Positions 33,971 through 45,087 of a stretch of DNA of 64,000 nucleotides are shown here, in pieces. The stretch is from the NCBI GenBank assembly GCA_015178975.1, contig WHVD01000020.1, forward strand, positions 744,001-808,000, written 5' to 3'. The notes under the pieces are model-generated. The model searched no databases. It was not told the DNA's origin and was given only the letters and a program-made list of their open reading frames with translations. The position numbers and the translations under genes were made by a program. Position 1 is the stretch's first letter. Each line of letters begins with the position of its first letter. This stretch comes from Hysterangium stoloniferum. Lineage: Eukaryota; Basidiomycota; Agaricomycetes; Hysterangiales; Hysterangiaceae.

Positions 33971-35949
33971 TAGCGCTCACTCTCACAGGGAGGATCAACC
34001 TGGATCCTAATGGTTGCTCCCTCAGCATCCCTATTTCATAGTTAATGTGGAAATCTTCTCCCAGGAGAAGTGGTATGGTCATTCCTCTGATGACATACAT
34101 TTTGGCCATAAATCTGAGTAGTATTCCATTCTCATCCTCAAGGTAGACAAGGATGTTGATGTATCCCAAGAGTTTAGCATTACCAGTAAGCTGGATAAGG
34201 TGCAATTTAAGACCTTGCTTGAGTTTTCATTGATTCTCTAATCCCTTATAGAAGTCTTCCAAAATTAAGGAGAGGTCAGCTCTGGCATCCAATCTGATCT
34301 CAATCAGTTCAGAGGAGTCTGAGTTCACGATATGCATGTAGCATAGAAATTCCTATACTGCAGTAACTGCACAGAGGTCCCTTTTTTGATAAATGATAGT
34401 CATGTTTTCTTTCATTATTCGACTAGATTAAGGGTATTGTATTCTAGGCCTTTCATTTTTCTTTTCCAATGCTAACTTGACATTCCTTTTGATGCATCTG
34501 CTACTAGGTTCCATAGGAGCATTTCCTAGGGTGGGAGTGTCATCTTCTTCCTCCAAATCTGAATCCTCATAAAACATTAGCATAGGCAGCAGCTTAGGGT
34601 CAAAAGGAAAGGTTTCCTCTTCTATGAGATATTCCTTACTGGGGCATTTGGATCAATTAATAAATACTTCTTCATCTTCAACAAGCAGTAGCTTTAATTG
34701 TCATGAATTCTTTTCTTCTATCAGACCCATAAGATTCTGATGATGACCATTCAGCCAGTCTCCCTTTTCTAGAAAGTCATAGTCTGATATCAATATGTAT
34801 ACTTCTGATACTTCATGCATGTTAGAATTGTTAAAAGTGATACCCTAGAATGTAGTTCTCAGTCTCATATATTCGTAGTATAATGCGCTCACATTAGGTA
34901 CCTAGAATGTAGTTCTAGTACATGCAAGATTAGTTAAGGAAATGGTCTATTTGATAAATAGACAGCTCACCTCAGTCTCATATATTCATAGTATAATGGA
35001 CTGAGGCAAAGCTATAATTGACACCCGATATATATGTGTGTGACAGTCAATGTGACTGTGATTAGTACAAAGGATGTGATGGGGGCAAAGGGAATATTCA
35101 TTTGCCTGATTTCGGATTCAATTGTCCCTAACACATATAGAAGTATATGTGGTGTCTTTCTTCCTCAACAAGAATCAAGTCCTGCTTCTACAGTGACATT
35201 ATTCTCTGATCAAGGGGTGTAGGTGGAAATGAAATTGATTCATTATCAACATTATTTACTTGTCCTTGTATGCTTAATCCATCAACGGCTTCATACAATC
35301 TCAGATCCTCAGCTTCCTCAACAGGATTCTGCATGGAGCATTTGTTGATTGAAACATAGTGAGACATCTTGCCATCATGAGGACAATCTACATTAAAATG
35401 TTCCAAGCTCCAGCACTCCTTAGGAGGCCTAGCAACACTCTTCTTGGGACTTCTCTTGAAGAAGAGTTTTCTGTGTCCTTTGTCCTGTGCTGGGTGGGTC
35501 TTCTCATAGCATTCCCATTTCCAGTTTCACTAACAAGGATGTGGCTGTGACTGATTGAGTTATCTCTGGTTGAGAACTCCTCTCCTGTTTTGAACCTAAA
35601 CTGCTCCTGTTCCATGATCATGACTCTAGGTTTTTGGATTGGATAGCATTCTCAATGTGTTCGGTTCCAAGAATTGACAAGGGCTTCTTGCAAATTGTTG
35701 GCATAGGTCTGGAATCCCATGATATCATTAATGGGTTGACCTTGTAAGAAATAAAGCCACTCTGTGGGTAGAGTCAGGATCAGACAATGCATTTCTTCCT
35801 TCCAATCTTTGTGGAAATCATACAGGAAATGAGATAGTTTAATCCTTTGTTGAATATACTGGACCAGAGTTTCCTGATTGTGACAAGGTTGGTGGAATCT
35901 CATTTCTTCCTATTCTAAAACCAAGTATTCTCACCATTGAGTTCCCAGC
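33971..35949 (-). mobile_element. LTR retroelement gag/protease relic
   Basis: Minus orientation: a gag-like segment (35903-35652, e.g. DFHKDWKEEMHCLI), a zinc-knuckle-like segment near 35390 (EHFNVDCPHDG) and an aspartic-protease-like segment near 34100 (IPLLLGEDFHINYEIG). The order fits gag-protease of a Ty3/gypsy element. Broken in many places; fossil. Its 5' LTR would be 35950-37225. Confidence 0.5.
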
Positions 35950-37225
35950 TGTGAGGTATTGGCAGTATCTCATAATTTTCTCTTAATTTTCTTGAATTAT
36001 TTAATATTTTCTCGAATTTATTGTATTTTTATTATATTTTTGTTGTGAAATATAAGGCCTTATTCCTCTTAACTTCACATAAATAATAGAATATATGGGC
36101 TCATATTATGCCATTATTACTTATTCAATTTATTATAATTTTTAAGTAATTAATTTGCATTTATTTACTTAGTTATTGCCTTGTGGCACCTTACTGCAGC
36201 CTTGTTTGCACTTAGTCACGGATGTGACTATTCGAGTCATTATTTGATTCCGCTGACTCAGCATTTGCTTCCATTCCGGGACCGCGGCCTTGAACCTTCA
36301 TGTTCAAGCAAAGGGTTGGAATCCTTGTCTCAGAGAGGGGAGTCATATGATAAATAAAGGGTAAAACATAAGTACAATATAAGGTCATTATGATCTCAAT
36401 AATGACCTCATAAAATAAATAAATAGTTAATTATTTAGTTATCAAAATGTATATAAGGAGGGCCAAGTTTCCAATAAAATCATCTTATCACACACATATT
36501 TTACTGCACAGCTCAGAACATTATCTCATCATCCTAAGGACAATAATAGCCTTAGTCTGATACATTAACTGCAAGCACCTACACTTGCAGAATCTTGAAT
36601 CTTTGTCAGCAACTCTTGAACTTAGCTAATCATCTAAGTTTCCCCCAGCCTCACAGCTACCCTTAGGCTTACTAAATACATAGTAAACCTAAAATAAGTA
36701 TCCTTATTGAAATACCTGCCAATACTAGATTATTCAAAGCCCATACCTAAGTTAATGAATTAATCAAGTACAAGCACACAGGAATTCCAATATAAATTAT
36801 TCTCTCTATTAATAAATTATTTAACACCTTTTTAAATATCTATTAATAGTTATAAATAAGCATACAAGAAACCAAAGCTTTATATCAAGTCTCTGCTACG
36901 TTACTGCACATATCTCAGCTTCCAGCCCCTATTCTCAAGGAATAGTTCTTTTATTTGCTAAAAGAGTCATATATTGTTTTATTGAACCTTTCAATAATCA
37001 AAATAAGCATTTATTTGAGTTGTTTAAGCTTAATAGCACAGCTCATTAATCTATCAGTATTTAAATTACTGGACCTTTGCCTATTTTATTGTTGAAGCTC
37101 TGTGACACTATAGCATATATTGAGCTATCTAAGAGAAACCCCTAAATACATTACACCGGCAAACTTTCAATGATACCCGAGAGGACATATCTGTGAGATT
37201 GACTAAACTCAGTATGATACTCACA
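35950..37225 (-). mobile_element. probable LTR (family 4) of the adjacent gag/protease relic
   Basis: 1,276 bp between TGTGAGGTATTGG (35950) and ATGATACTCACA (37225), i.e. TGTGAG/CTCACA inverted ends. It lies immediately upstream of the minus-strand gag relic. AT-rich with a TATATAAGG motif near 36450. Only one copy is in the window, so the LTR call rests on ends and position. Confidence 0.45.
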
Positions 37226-38050
37226 GTGTAGTGTGCTCCACCATATCTCAGCATTACCAGTGAGTCATCTGGGGAGAGTGACCCTAAGCTCATCAAAAGG
37301 ATTAGGGGTGACAGGTGTAAATTTGGAGATTATAATAGTGGTGCAATTTCTTAGGAACCTAGCCCTATCTCTGTAGCTCCAAATGTTACTTGGGAACAAG
37401 GGGCCTCTAGGTTGGGAACCACTTGGTGTTCTGTTGGGCTTCTTTCTCTAGTTTGCCCATACTGAAAAGGAAATGTGGTTGTGGTTGGTGGAAGGAAGCA
37501 CTGATCAGAATGTCCTTTTCTGTAGATGCTCTATCACTTTGATTCTCATATCCAGTGGAAGGTTCTCCAATATTAACAGGTGATTGAGTGATTATAGAAA
37601 ATAGGTATTAGGGGACTCTCTGTGCCCTCAAACAAAAGACTCAGTTGTTGAGGCCAGGGATGAAGGTACTTGTGTTGTCTTGTTGTAGGCATGGAGTAAT
37701 TCCATCATCGTCTTCTCATGAGTCTGGACCTGAGGCTGAAATACACAAATGGTATGTTGGGTGACTTTTCATTGAGAGAATGCTCTAATGTTTGGATATA
37801 CAGGTAGCAATAATTGACTTTGGGGACAGTACAAGTAGCTCTGATCAACACATGCAAGATCTGCTCATCATGTATACTCAACAAATCAACTAGTTGAATG
37901 AACAAGTGTTACAACCTGAACTCAGAACCCCAAAGGACCCCCGAGTCACCTGACATTACTCCACATTCTCAGACTCCCATCAGATACCATATTTCCTTTT
38001 TGGGATTTTTTCTTATATCTTGATTTGTACAACCAATATGTCTGACTGTG
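37226..38050 (-). mobile_element. further gag-like relic
   Basis: The minus strand at 37740-37660 reads QTHEKTMMELLHAYNKTTQ and neighbouring frames give similar gag-like, Gln/Thr-rich traces. No clear domain; very decayed. Confidence 0.25.
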
Positions 38051-38890
38051 TGTTATGACCGGAAAACCTGCCGGACTCCAGGCACTAACTTATATGCACC
38101 TGCACCCTACATGCACCAGTTATCAGTTTACCAGAATACCCACCAGACTCTGGACATCAGACCTGTCCATGCTCGACCTTCATCACTTCATGTATCAGTC
38201 ACCAGAATATCTGCAGGAACCCACTCCTGTCTATCTCTGACCCTGTCCCATGTACCAGTCACCAGACTCTGCTCAGAAAACCCATCAGCTCTCTAACTGA
38301 GCCCCATTCCCATTATGGTCAAATGACCTGTCACGATTTGGACTCCATTTCTGCCCCATACCCATTATGGTTTAACTACCTGTCACAATTTGGACTCCAC
38401 TCCACTCTGTTCTGTTCTGTTCTGTTCCTAACACCAAATCTGGTGTTTACTTATCTTGTTTCATGTTTACTAGTTTAGATTTCATTATTACTGGATTTGG
38501 TATGTTATACATTCCACAGTCTATATGTATAGTCTGGCAGATGTTGTACATACAATCCAGTCAGAAAATCAGCTTAGATTCTCCCCAGTAATCTCAGTAT
38601 ATTTTCCCCTCTAATCTCCTCTTTTAAACACAGCACTATTTACCTTGTTGGAGCCTATGGGCTCTGACCCATCTATCACATGACCTCAGACCTATACATT
38701 ACTCAACCTCTGACTCATCACCGCCTGACCTCTCGACCTCCGCAGAATTCCTGAAGTCAACCCTCCAACCTCTCAGCCCACCAACTACTCCCGGACTCCC
38801 TGGGATTCCTGTCCACCCATCTGAAATTGGACGACATGATCTTGTGAGGGTGCAGCCTATAAGCTGAAGCCAAGTCCTACCGGCTTTCCC
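38051..38890 (+). mobile_element. LTR family 1, nearly complete
   Basis: Plus orientation from TGTTATGACCGG to GTCCTACCGGCTTTCCC, where a family-3 LTR begins. It has all family landmarks and lacks only the extreme 3' end. Confidence 0.7.
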
Positions 38891-39206
38891 TGTTACGACT
38901 GTGTTGCAACCCGATAGTCCCCGAGGTTATTGCCACCTATCAATGTTTCAAGTTATCATTGAAGTTATCATATCGGAAACCATCGGTCTCCCAATGCTGA
39001 TGTATGCTTTCGCAGTGATCAAACTCCATTTACGCCCCCATCAAAATATACTTGTACTATCTGGTTAAACTCTGATATGTCCCTTTTTATTATGATGATC
39101 TGTTCTACTTCATGTTTCACATATGTCTATATACTTGTAAGCCTCGGACTATTTCCTTTTTTTGTAATCCCGCTCTTGGGTATTTCACGGCCTCCAGACT
39201 AATTGT
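38891..39206 (+). mobile_element. LTR family 3, 5' part
   Basis: TGTTACGACTGTGTTGCAAC onward, matching the first ~310 bp of 23167-23877, then cut. The missing 3' part may be the fragment at 42178-42472 plus 48922-48957. Confidence 0.65.
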
Positions 39207-39943
39207 ATGTACAGGGCAGGCTTCCGGAGAAACCCATGGAATGTCCGGTAGGACTTGGCTTCAGCTTACAGGCTGTGCTCTCGCGAGATTGTGTTGTCCA
39301 ATTTCAAACAGGTGGACAGGAATCCCGGGGAGTCCGGGCGGGGTTCATGGGTCGAGGGGTCATAGGTTGGAGGTCATGGGTCGAGAGGTTGTGAGATAGG
39401 TAAGAGAGATAGATGTGCCAGAGCCTGTGGGCTCTGACTAGTGTGAGTGGTGTGATTCAAGTAGGAGTTTAGAGTGGAAAATGTATTAGATTACTGGGGG
39501 GGAATCTAAGCCGATTTTCTGACTGGATTGTATGTACAACATCTGCCAGACTAAATAGACCGTGGAATGAATGACATACCAAATCCAGTAATAATGAAAT
39601 GAAACTAGCAAAACATAAAACGGGAATAGTAAACACCAAGTTTGGTGTTAGGAACAGGATAGAAAAGAGCGGAATCTGAATCGTGACAAATCATAATCCA
39701 TAATGGGAAACGGAGCAGGAAACCGTGACAGGTCATTTGACTAAAATGAGAATGGGGCTCAGTTAGAGCGATGACGGGATTCTGAGTGGGGTCTGGTGAC
39801 TGATGTGTGGAACGAGGACAGACATAGACAGAGATGGAGTCTGGGGGTAGTCCGGTGACTGATATACAATGTAATGAAGTCGAATGTAGACAAGTCTGAC
39901 ATATGGCATCTGGGCAGGAATTCCTGTAAACTGACAATTTGTA
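39207..39943 (-). mobile_element. LTR family 1, truncated at both ends
   Basis: Minus orientation. The order of landmarks (GACTTGGCTTCAGCTTACAG, TTAGATTACTGGGGG, ACCAAATCCAGTAATAATGA, ACTGACAATTT) matches 31058-31855. Confidence 0.65.
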
Positions 39944-40500
39944 ATGTATTAGCCTTACTTTAATACTATTTTCTGCAAAAGGAGTCCAATGCTCTATCAA
40001 AATGTGCAAATACTCAATTCACTGCAAGGTAAAATAATTTAAGTATTTGATATTAATCAGTGGCAGCCTAAATAGACTTAGAATCCCTGAAGTCAAGAGT
40101 TTACTTGAATATATGCACCCAACTTCGCAAAGAAGGTTTTGAGAGCTGCTTGTGCAAGCTTGTTCTTTTTCTGTGAAAATATGTACTTAAAATATGAATA
40201 ACAATTTACTGATTCCGAAGCTAGATTTAACTTCAATACTAGCTAGTTTATATATATTTTATACTATTATCAAACAGTAAAAATATTTATAAACAGGTCA
40301 AAAGATTAGATATAGAATAAAACACTATTTGGCTAATATATGCTTTATTTACACTAACCTACAGGGTCTACTGTGATACTAACTTATCAGGATCTTAATG
40401 TAGTCTTAGGATCTTGCAAGGATATTCTCAGTATTTATTTATGCTCAAACACTTTAAGATGTCTTGTAAATATGCTTTACTGATTCACAATAAATGAGCA
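39944..40500. other. AT-rich, no gene seen
   Basis: No frame or repeat recognised; probably part of the repeat-rich unit that continues to 42177. Confidence 0.3.
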
Positions 40501-40930
40501 AGGGAACAGGGATTATTTGTAAAGTAATAATCAGTCAAATTACTCAACAAGAGGTGAGTGAAGTTTTAGATTACAAATAACAAGAAATGTAACAAGGATT
40601 ATTTGCAATGTGATAATCAGTCAAATTACTCAACAAGAGATGACTGAAGTCTTTAGATTACAAATAACAATGTAAAGAAAACTAATAATCAATACTCAAT
40701 TAAGAGGTGACTATAGTATAAAGGATTAATACCAGAAGCTCAACAAGAGGTGGCAAGGAATCCTGATTGGTCAGAAGAGTGACCAGGGGATAGGACTATT
40801 GTCAGAAGGTCAACAAGAGATGACAAAGAAATCCTGAGATAACTTAGGTCAGCAGCTCAACTAGAGGTGACTAAGTATTTGTATTTATTTGTCCAACAGC
40901 CCAACAAGGGGTGGAATAAACTGCTTGCTG
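40501..40930 (+). repeat. spaced repeat motif CTCAACAAGAGGTGAC
   Basis: Seven versions of (C/A)TCAACAAGAG(G/A)TGA(C/G) occur at irregular 40-85 bp spacing (about 40540, 40627, 40700, 40740, 40805, 40855, 40900). The first two units also share about 70 bp of surrounding sequence (GTAATAATCAGTCAAATTAC...), i.e. a tandem duplication. Confidence 0.5.
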
Positions 40931-40999
40931 CAGTGGCACACTGATGGGGCTGATAAAATGTAGTAAAGATGATCTTGATTTCAAGGCTGGAGCTGAGCT

Positions 41000-41200
41000 C
41001 CTTATATACATTTCAGTCTGAGACATTTAGAAGATTCTAGAAGATCTGGAAGGAATGATGTCATTTAGAATTTTCTAGAATTTTCTAGAGCATTGTGGAA
41101 GGTTCTAACTACTTTCTAAGACACTATAGAATATTCTTGGCATAATAGAAAATTCTGGAAACTTACAGAATATTCTACAATATTCTATCTATTATTAGTA
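41000..41200. promoter_or_regulatory. possible LTR promoter with heat-shock-element-like inverted pentamers
   Basis: After CTCCTTATATACA the sequence has clustered GAAnnTTC/TTCnnGAA units: AGAAGATTCTAGAAGATC, AGAATTTTCTAGAATTTTCT and several TTCTAGAA-type motifs to 41190. HSF sites are alternating nGAAn units (established). Whether these are bound is inference; AT-rich palindromy could also explain them. Confidence 0.3.
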
Positions 41201-41340
41201 CCTATTAACTATTCCTTTGGCAGCCACTGGAATGTTCCAGAGATTTCTGGTTTTTGCTGTAGTAGCATATATGATGACATAATGCTCTCGCACCTGTGCA
41301 CACGTATGACACCCTTCGCGTCTTGTGACTGTCACATGTT

Positions 41341-41620
41341 GTGACAGTTGCGCGCCTTTGTGACAGTCACACACCTTTGTGACAGTCATGCGCCTTTGTG
41401 ACAGTTGCGCGCCTTTGTGACAGTTGCACGCCTTTGTGACAGTTGCGCGCCTTTGTGACAGTCACACGCCTTTGTGACAGTCATGCACCTTTGTGACAGT
41501 TGCGCGCCTCTGTGACAGTTGCGCGCCTTTGTGACAGTTGCGCGCCTTTGTGACAGTTGCGCGCCTCTGTGACAGTTGCGCGCCTCTGTGACAGTTGCGC
41601 GCCCTTGTGACAACTGTCAC
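41341..41620 (+). repeat. 20-bp minisatellite, 14 units
   Basis: Fourteen consecutive ~20-bp units of GTGACAGTTGCGCGCCTTT type with variants GTGACAGTCACAC.CC and GTGACAGTCATGC.CC that recur in the order A-B-C-A-A-A-B-C-A, showing a higher-order unit. The minus-strand frames across it are artefacts of the period. Confidence 0.9.
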
Positions 41621-41689
41621 CTGTTGTGATGGTTGTCACTCGTTGTGACGATTTTCCCGCTCGCCGTGTAATAAGCACAGTGGCCGGTT

Positions 41690-42177
41690 TTATATTATTA
41701 TATAATTATTATATTTATTTTTAGTTAGTTATAAATATAATTGTTGAATTAGGCTCACGCGTCACTCATTCATGCTTATGCCATTTCCCTTGGGTACCCG
41801 GCACTTGCCTAGCGACATTCGGAGCCGACCGGCCATATATAAGGTAGTTGACCACAGTAGAAACACCTCAGTCCGTTACCTTACATACAACGTGACTGAG
41901 GTGAGTTAAGGTCCTAAGCTACTCATCCTTACTGTAACTAATAGTTGTTGATTAGTTAAACTACTATTAGGTATATAATATATCAGTCCGTTACCTTACA
42001 TACAACATGACTGAGTTAAACTACTATTAGGTTCTTGAGTATTCAACAATAATATTTTATTATAATAATATAAAAATATATATATTGCCTTGATTATGCG
42101 CGATTATTTCACATCGTGTTTTGTCAGCGTCTGAGTTTGAAATGTCATGTGAATGTCACATGATTACCCCCACGTTT
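41690..42177 (+). mobile_element. LTR-like 3' segment (family 5)
   Basis: Contains CATATATAAGGTAG, then CCTCAGTCCGTTACCTTACA..TGACTGAGGTGAGTTAA, partly repeated at about 41983. The same CAGTCC..GACTGAG block appears at 9335-9380 and, inverted, at 34960-35015. No ends could be defined. Confidence 0.35.
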
Positions 42178-42472
42178 GTATATGAACCCACCATAGTTGT
42201 GGCAATCAGAATATTGACTCAGAATACCCTCTTACACCTCTAGAAGTCTCGGACTAAGTATCCCGTTATCCACCTTTGTGTGCGCTTACCCACTCTCGGT
42301 TTCTGACCCCTTGGCCCAACACTCAACTTATCCTTTGGTTCCGATTGGCAGTCTGCCGAGAGGTACTTGTTGGGACTAGTCTTTGCCCGTCTGAAATTTA
42401 AGGACACCTGACGGATAGTTGCAAGGGCGCAGCACATAAGCTGAAGCCAAGTCCTTCTGATCGGTCCCTATT
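42178..42472 (+). mobile_element. LTR family 3, 3' part, split by the 6.4-kb element
   Basis: Matches the last ~300 bp of 23167-23877 (TTGTATATGAACCCAC...GGTCCCTATT) and continues after the insertion at 48922-48957 (GGCCTACTGACACTAGTCAG...TTCTTAACA). It therefore gives the exact empty target of the 42473-48918 element. Confidence 0.75.
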
Positions 42473-43147
42473 GGAGGATATCTGAAAACTATTAAGTATA
42501 CCAAATTCTAATATACTCTAAAGGTCATTTAAACATCTGGGATGTGATTCAAACATAATTTGGTTTTTAAAACTTTCAAAAAGTTTTAAACTCTCTCATA
42601 CATTACAAACTAAAGAATCTTTCCAGACACAAGTAGACAATTAAAAAAATTAGTAGTTTGAAACACTAATACTTTTAAAAAATAGATACCTTTAGATAGT
42701 CCATTCCATGCATATGTATATCATTGGCACCTCTAAATACATATGTATTACTTCGGAATAGATCTGTCAATCTGAACAGATTTCTACTTGATTCAACATA
42801 CCCAGAATATATAGGGGGTTTTACTTAATAAAGACAGCTGTGGTATGAAAATTTTCCAATAATATTTTACATATTTTACATGGAAATAACTTCATTACAA
42901 CTTTTAAAAAACAAAGTACTAATAAAAGTATTAGTAGGCATCTGTAAAAGGAAGGAAATTATATACAATGGAATTTGTTAAATAACTATGGGTTGTATAA
43001 GATGTAATATGGAGAACTATTTCTGATGGTTGTTTTTTGATGATATAATTGTTTCAGAATAGATATCACTATTTAAAGATGGAGTTTTGTAAAAATAAGA
43101 CTTTTATTAGTAAATATTTGAGATTATAGTAATTATAAACACCCTCC
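42473..43147 (+). repeat. left terminal direct repeat (675 bp)
   Basis: Starts GGAGGATATCTGAAAAC, ends TATAAACACCCTCC; the ends are short imperfect inverted repeats (GGAGG(A/G)T(A/G)T). No ORF. Its inner flank TTAATG does not match the outer flank, so the repeat is not an independent insertion. Confidence 0.9.
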
Positions 43148-43211
43148 TTAATGAAGGTCTTGATTTGAAAATTGAAAAAATGTAATGAAAGTACTTCTAT
43201 TGTAGTCTCTC

Positions 43212-44720
43212 ATGGCAAATGAGGCAATTAAAGAATGTATTGATATTATAAAAGAGTTCAGTATACCTGATGTTCTGGATACTAAATACCACAATCCTTT
43301 AGAAGCCATTAGACTATCTTTTGAATCTGCTAATACTTCACATATTTTCTGTGACAATGTAATTCTTTGGTCTATTGGTGGAGACTTTAGAAGTATCATA
43401 TATGGAAAATGCAAAGTATATTTCTCACTTTCCTTTAAGATAAAGTTATTGCACTCAGGTACTCTCAAAAATAATGATATTGCACCTACAAATACTCCTT
43501 ACTTTTCTTATAAAATTTCATTATCTGAGGTACCTATCAAAAACATAATAAAATTCCTAAGAGAAACCATTTGTGATGAAATTATATTACATGATATAGA
43601 TATCTCCCAAGATATCTCCTATGTTACTACTAGAAAAGATGTTCTTAAGCATATATTAAATATTGGAATAAGAAAAGATGATATTATAGATGATAGAAAA
43701 AAGGTTGGAGATAATTGTATATCCTTTTACAATGAAGATCACTCATGTAAGATCAAAGTATATAACAAATTTGTACAAATGCTAGAAAGCTGTGATGTGA
43801 TGACTACTCTAGGATCTAGAATCCACAATTTATATGTTGATCCTACTGAGTCAATGTCACAATCACTAGAAAGATTAAAGGATGTGGGAATGACAAGGAT
43901 TGAAGTTAAGTTTTATGGTAACAAAGTATTTTCAAAATCATGGTATATAGATAACTTTATTAGTATTAGAAATAACTTTAATGGATGTAGATTTTATAGA
44001 AGTTCCTTTGAAGAGCAGTGGAGAGCACTTGTAGATAGCATCTATTCCAAATCAATAATAATGGTTTACTTAGAAGATAGAAAGTTTTTCACATATTGTC
44101 ATTGGTGGAATTCTTTAACAGGAAAGATCCAAGGAGGCTTCCAAAAGAATGTAAATAAGGAAGATATAATTCAATTAGTTTCTAACTATAGTTTTAATGG
44201 AAATACTACCAAACTTGTTAGGGTTGATGATGGGATAACCATGGTAGAGGAATACAAAAGGTCACAAAAGGGTATTACACTTATACCTGGTCCTAAAGGA
44301 GGGCTCTATCCTAGGATTGAGAGTTCATCTTCACCAAGTGATATAGGGCTTGTGGATTACAAAGGAGTAAAGCTTGGTTGGGTTGACACTCAGATAACTA
44401 AAAAATCACCTCCCCTTGTTCCAATTTATAGAGTTAGTAAGAATTTAGAAGATATAAGTGATTTGAGAATATCTAGATACAAGGTAGGATATTCAATTCT
44501 TAAAGAAAATTCAAAATATCAAGTTATATCAAAAGGTCAACTTTTATATAGGGGAAAGAATTGCACTGTTATAGAAGTCTTAGATAAAAATTCAGAAGTA
44601 CTAAAGGTAAGGTGTGGAGAATCCTTACAAAATGCTGTAAAGGATATGAAAGATAAGACTTATATAAGAACTGGTAGAATAGTAAAAAGACATGGACAGA
44701 AAGATATACATATAAAATGA
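43212..44720 (+). CDS. 502-aa protein, possible rolling-circle Rep-like initiator
   Basis: First gene of the element, 64 bp inside the left terminal repeat, ATG at 43212, intronless. I do not recognise it with certainty. Visible blocks: LHDIDISQD (about residues 126-134), an R..VGDNCISFY segment (to about 173), KIKVYNKFVQMLES (180-193) and MTRIEVKFYG (227-236). A further region has QWRALVDSIY and a C-terminal basic tail. The succession of a D-x-D motif, an h-S-h-Y turn, K-h-Y-x-K and R-h-E-h-x-h-Y resembles the core of Rep_trans/phage gpII-type replication initiators (known for those families). This is a weak, by-eye resemblance and no catalytic Tyr is assigned. Alternative: an unrelated DNA-binding protein of the transposon. 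The 103-aa gene follows 31 bp downstream. Confidence 0.6.
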   Translation: MANEAIKECIDIIKEFSIPDVLDTKYHNPLEAIRLSFESANTSHIFCDNVILWSIGGDFRSIIYGKCKVYFSLSFKIKLLHSGTLKNNDIAPTNTPYFSYKISLSEVPIKNIIKFLRETICDEIILHDIDISQDISYVTTRKDVLKHILNIGIRKDDIIDDRKKVGDNCISFYNEDHSCKIKVYNKFVQMLESCDVMTTLGSRIHNLYVDPTESMSQSLERLKDVGMTRIEVKFYGNKVFSKSWYIDNFISIRNNFNGCRFYRSSFEEQWRALVDSIYSKSIIMVYLEDRKFFTYCHWWNSLTGKIQGGFQKNVNKEDIIQLVSNYSFNGNTTKLVRVDDGITMVEEYKRSQKGITLIPGPKGGLYPRIESSSSPSDIGLVDYKGVKLGWVDTQITKKSPPLVPIYRVSKNLEDISDLRISRYKVGYSILKENSKYQVISKGQLLYRGKNCTVIEVLDKNSEVLKVRCGESLQNAVKDMKDKTYIRTGRIVKRHGQKDIHIK

Positions 44721-44751
44721 AAAAAGTTCAGCCTACTACTTCTGTACCAGA

Positions 44752-45063
44752 ATGGATCTCCTTGAGACCAATATCACTAACCTCAATGGACAACATATAA
44801 ATAATATATGTGAGATAGTAGTCTTATCATTGTCACTAGATCTTAAAATGAAGAAGATCCTTGTAGCAGTTGTAGAACTTAATATCAAACTTGTTAAGAA
44901 AGGTTCTTCAAAACTTAATGAGGAATCTTGTGGTAGTGATGTTATATTCTTCCTTCTTAATATTGGAAAAGATCTAGAACATAAATTATTTTCCAAGGTA
45001 AATATAGATGATGAGGTAGTGGAGAAATTAGTTGAATATGTAAGAATAACTGAAGATCCCTAA
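44752..45063 (+). CDS. 103-aa small protein of unknown function
   Basis: Same strand as the 502-aa gene, 31 bp after its stop, ATG at 44752, stop TAA 45061-45063, 24 bp before the palindrome. Predicted mainly helical (LSLSLDLKMKKILVAVVEL), no signal peptide or known motif. Tight spacing suggests an accessory partner of the 502-aa protein expressed from one transcript or a very close second promoter. Confidence 0.5.
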   Translation: MDLLETNITNLNGQHINNICEIVVLSLSLDLKMKKILVAVVELNIKLVKKGSSKLNEESCGSDVIFFLLNIGKDLEHKLFSKVNIDDEVVEKLVEYVRITEDP

Positions 45064-45087
45064 AATATTACTACAATATTTAAACCT

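Noticed and set aside
41341-41620. CRISPR-like array
   Set aside because: Units are contiguous with no unique spacers, and this is a eukaryotic genome.
41386-41678. Minus-strand frames rich in repeated C-H-K-G-A-Q-L-S-Q
   Set aside because: They are translations of the 20-bp minisatellite, open only because of the period.
43148-43468. 106-codon minus-strand frame at the start of the 6.4-kb element
   Set aside because: Shadow of the 502-aa gene, no domain.
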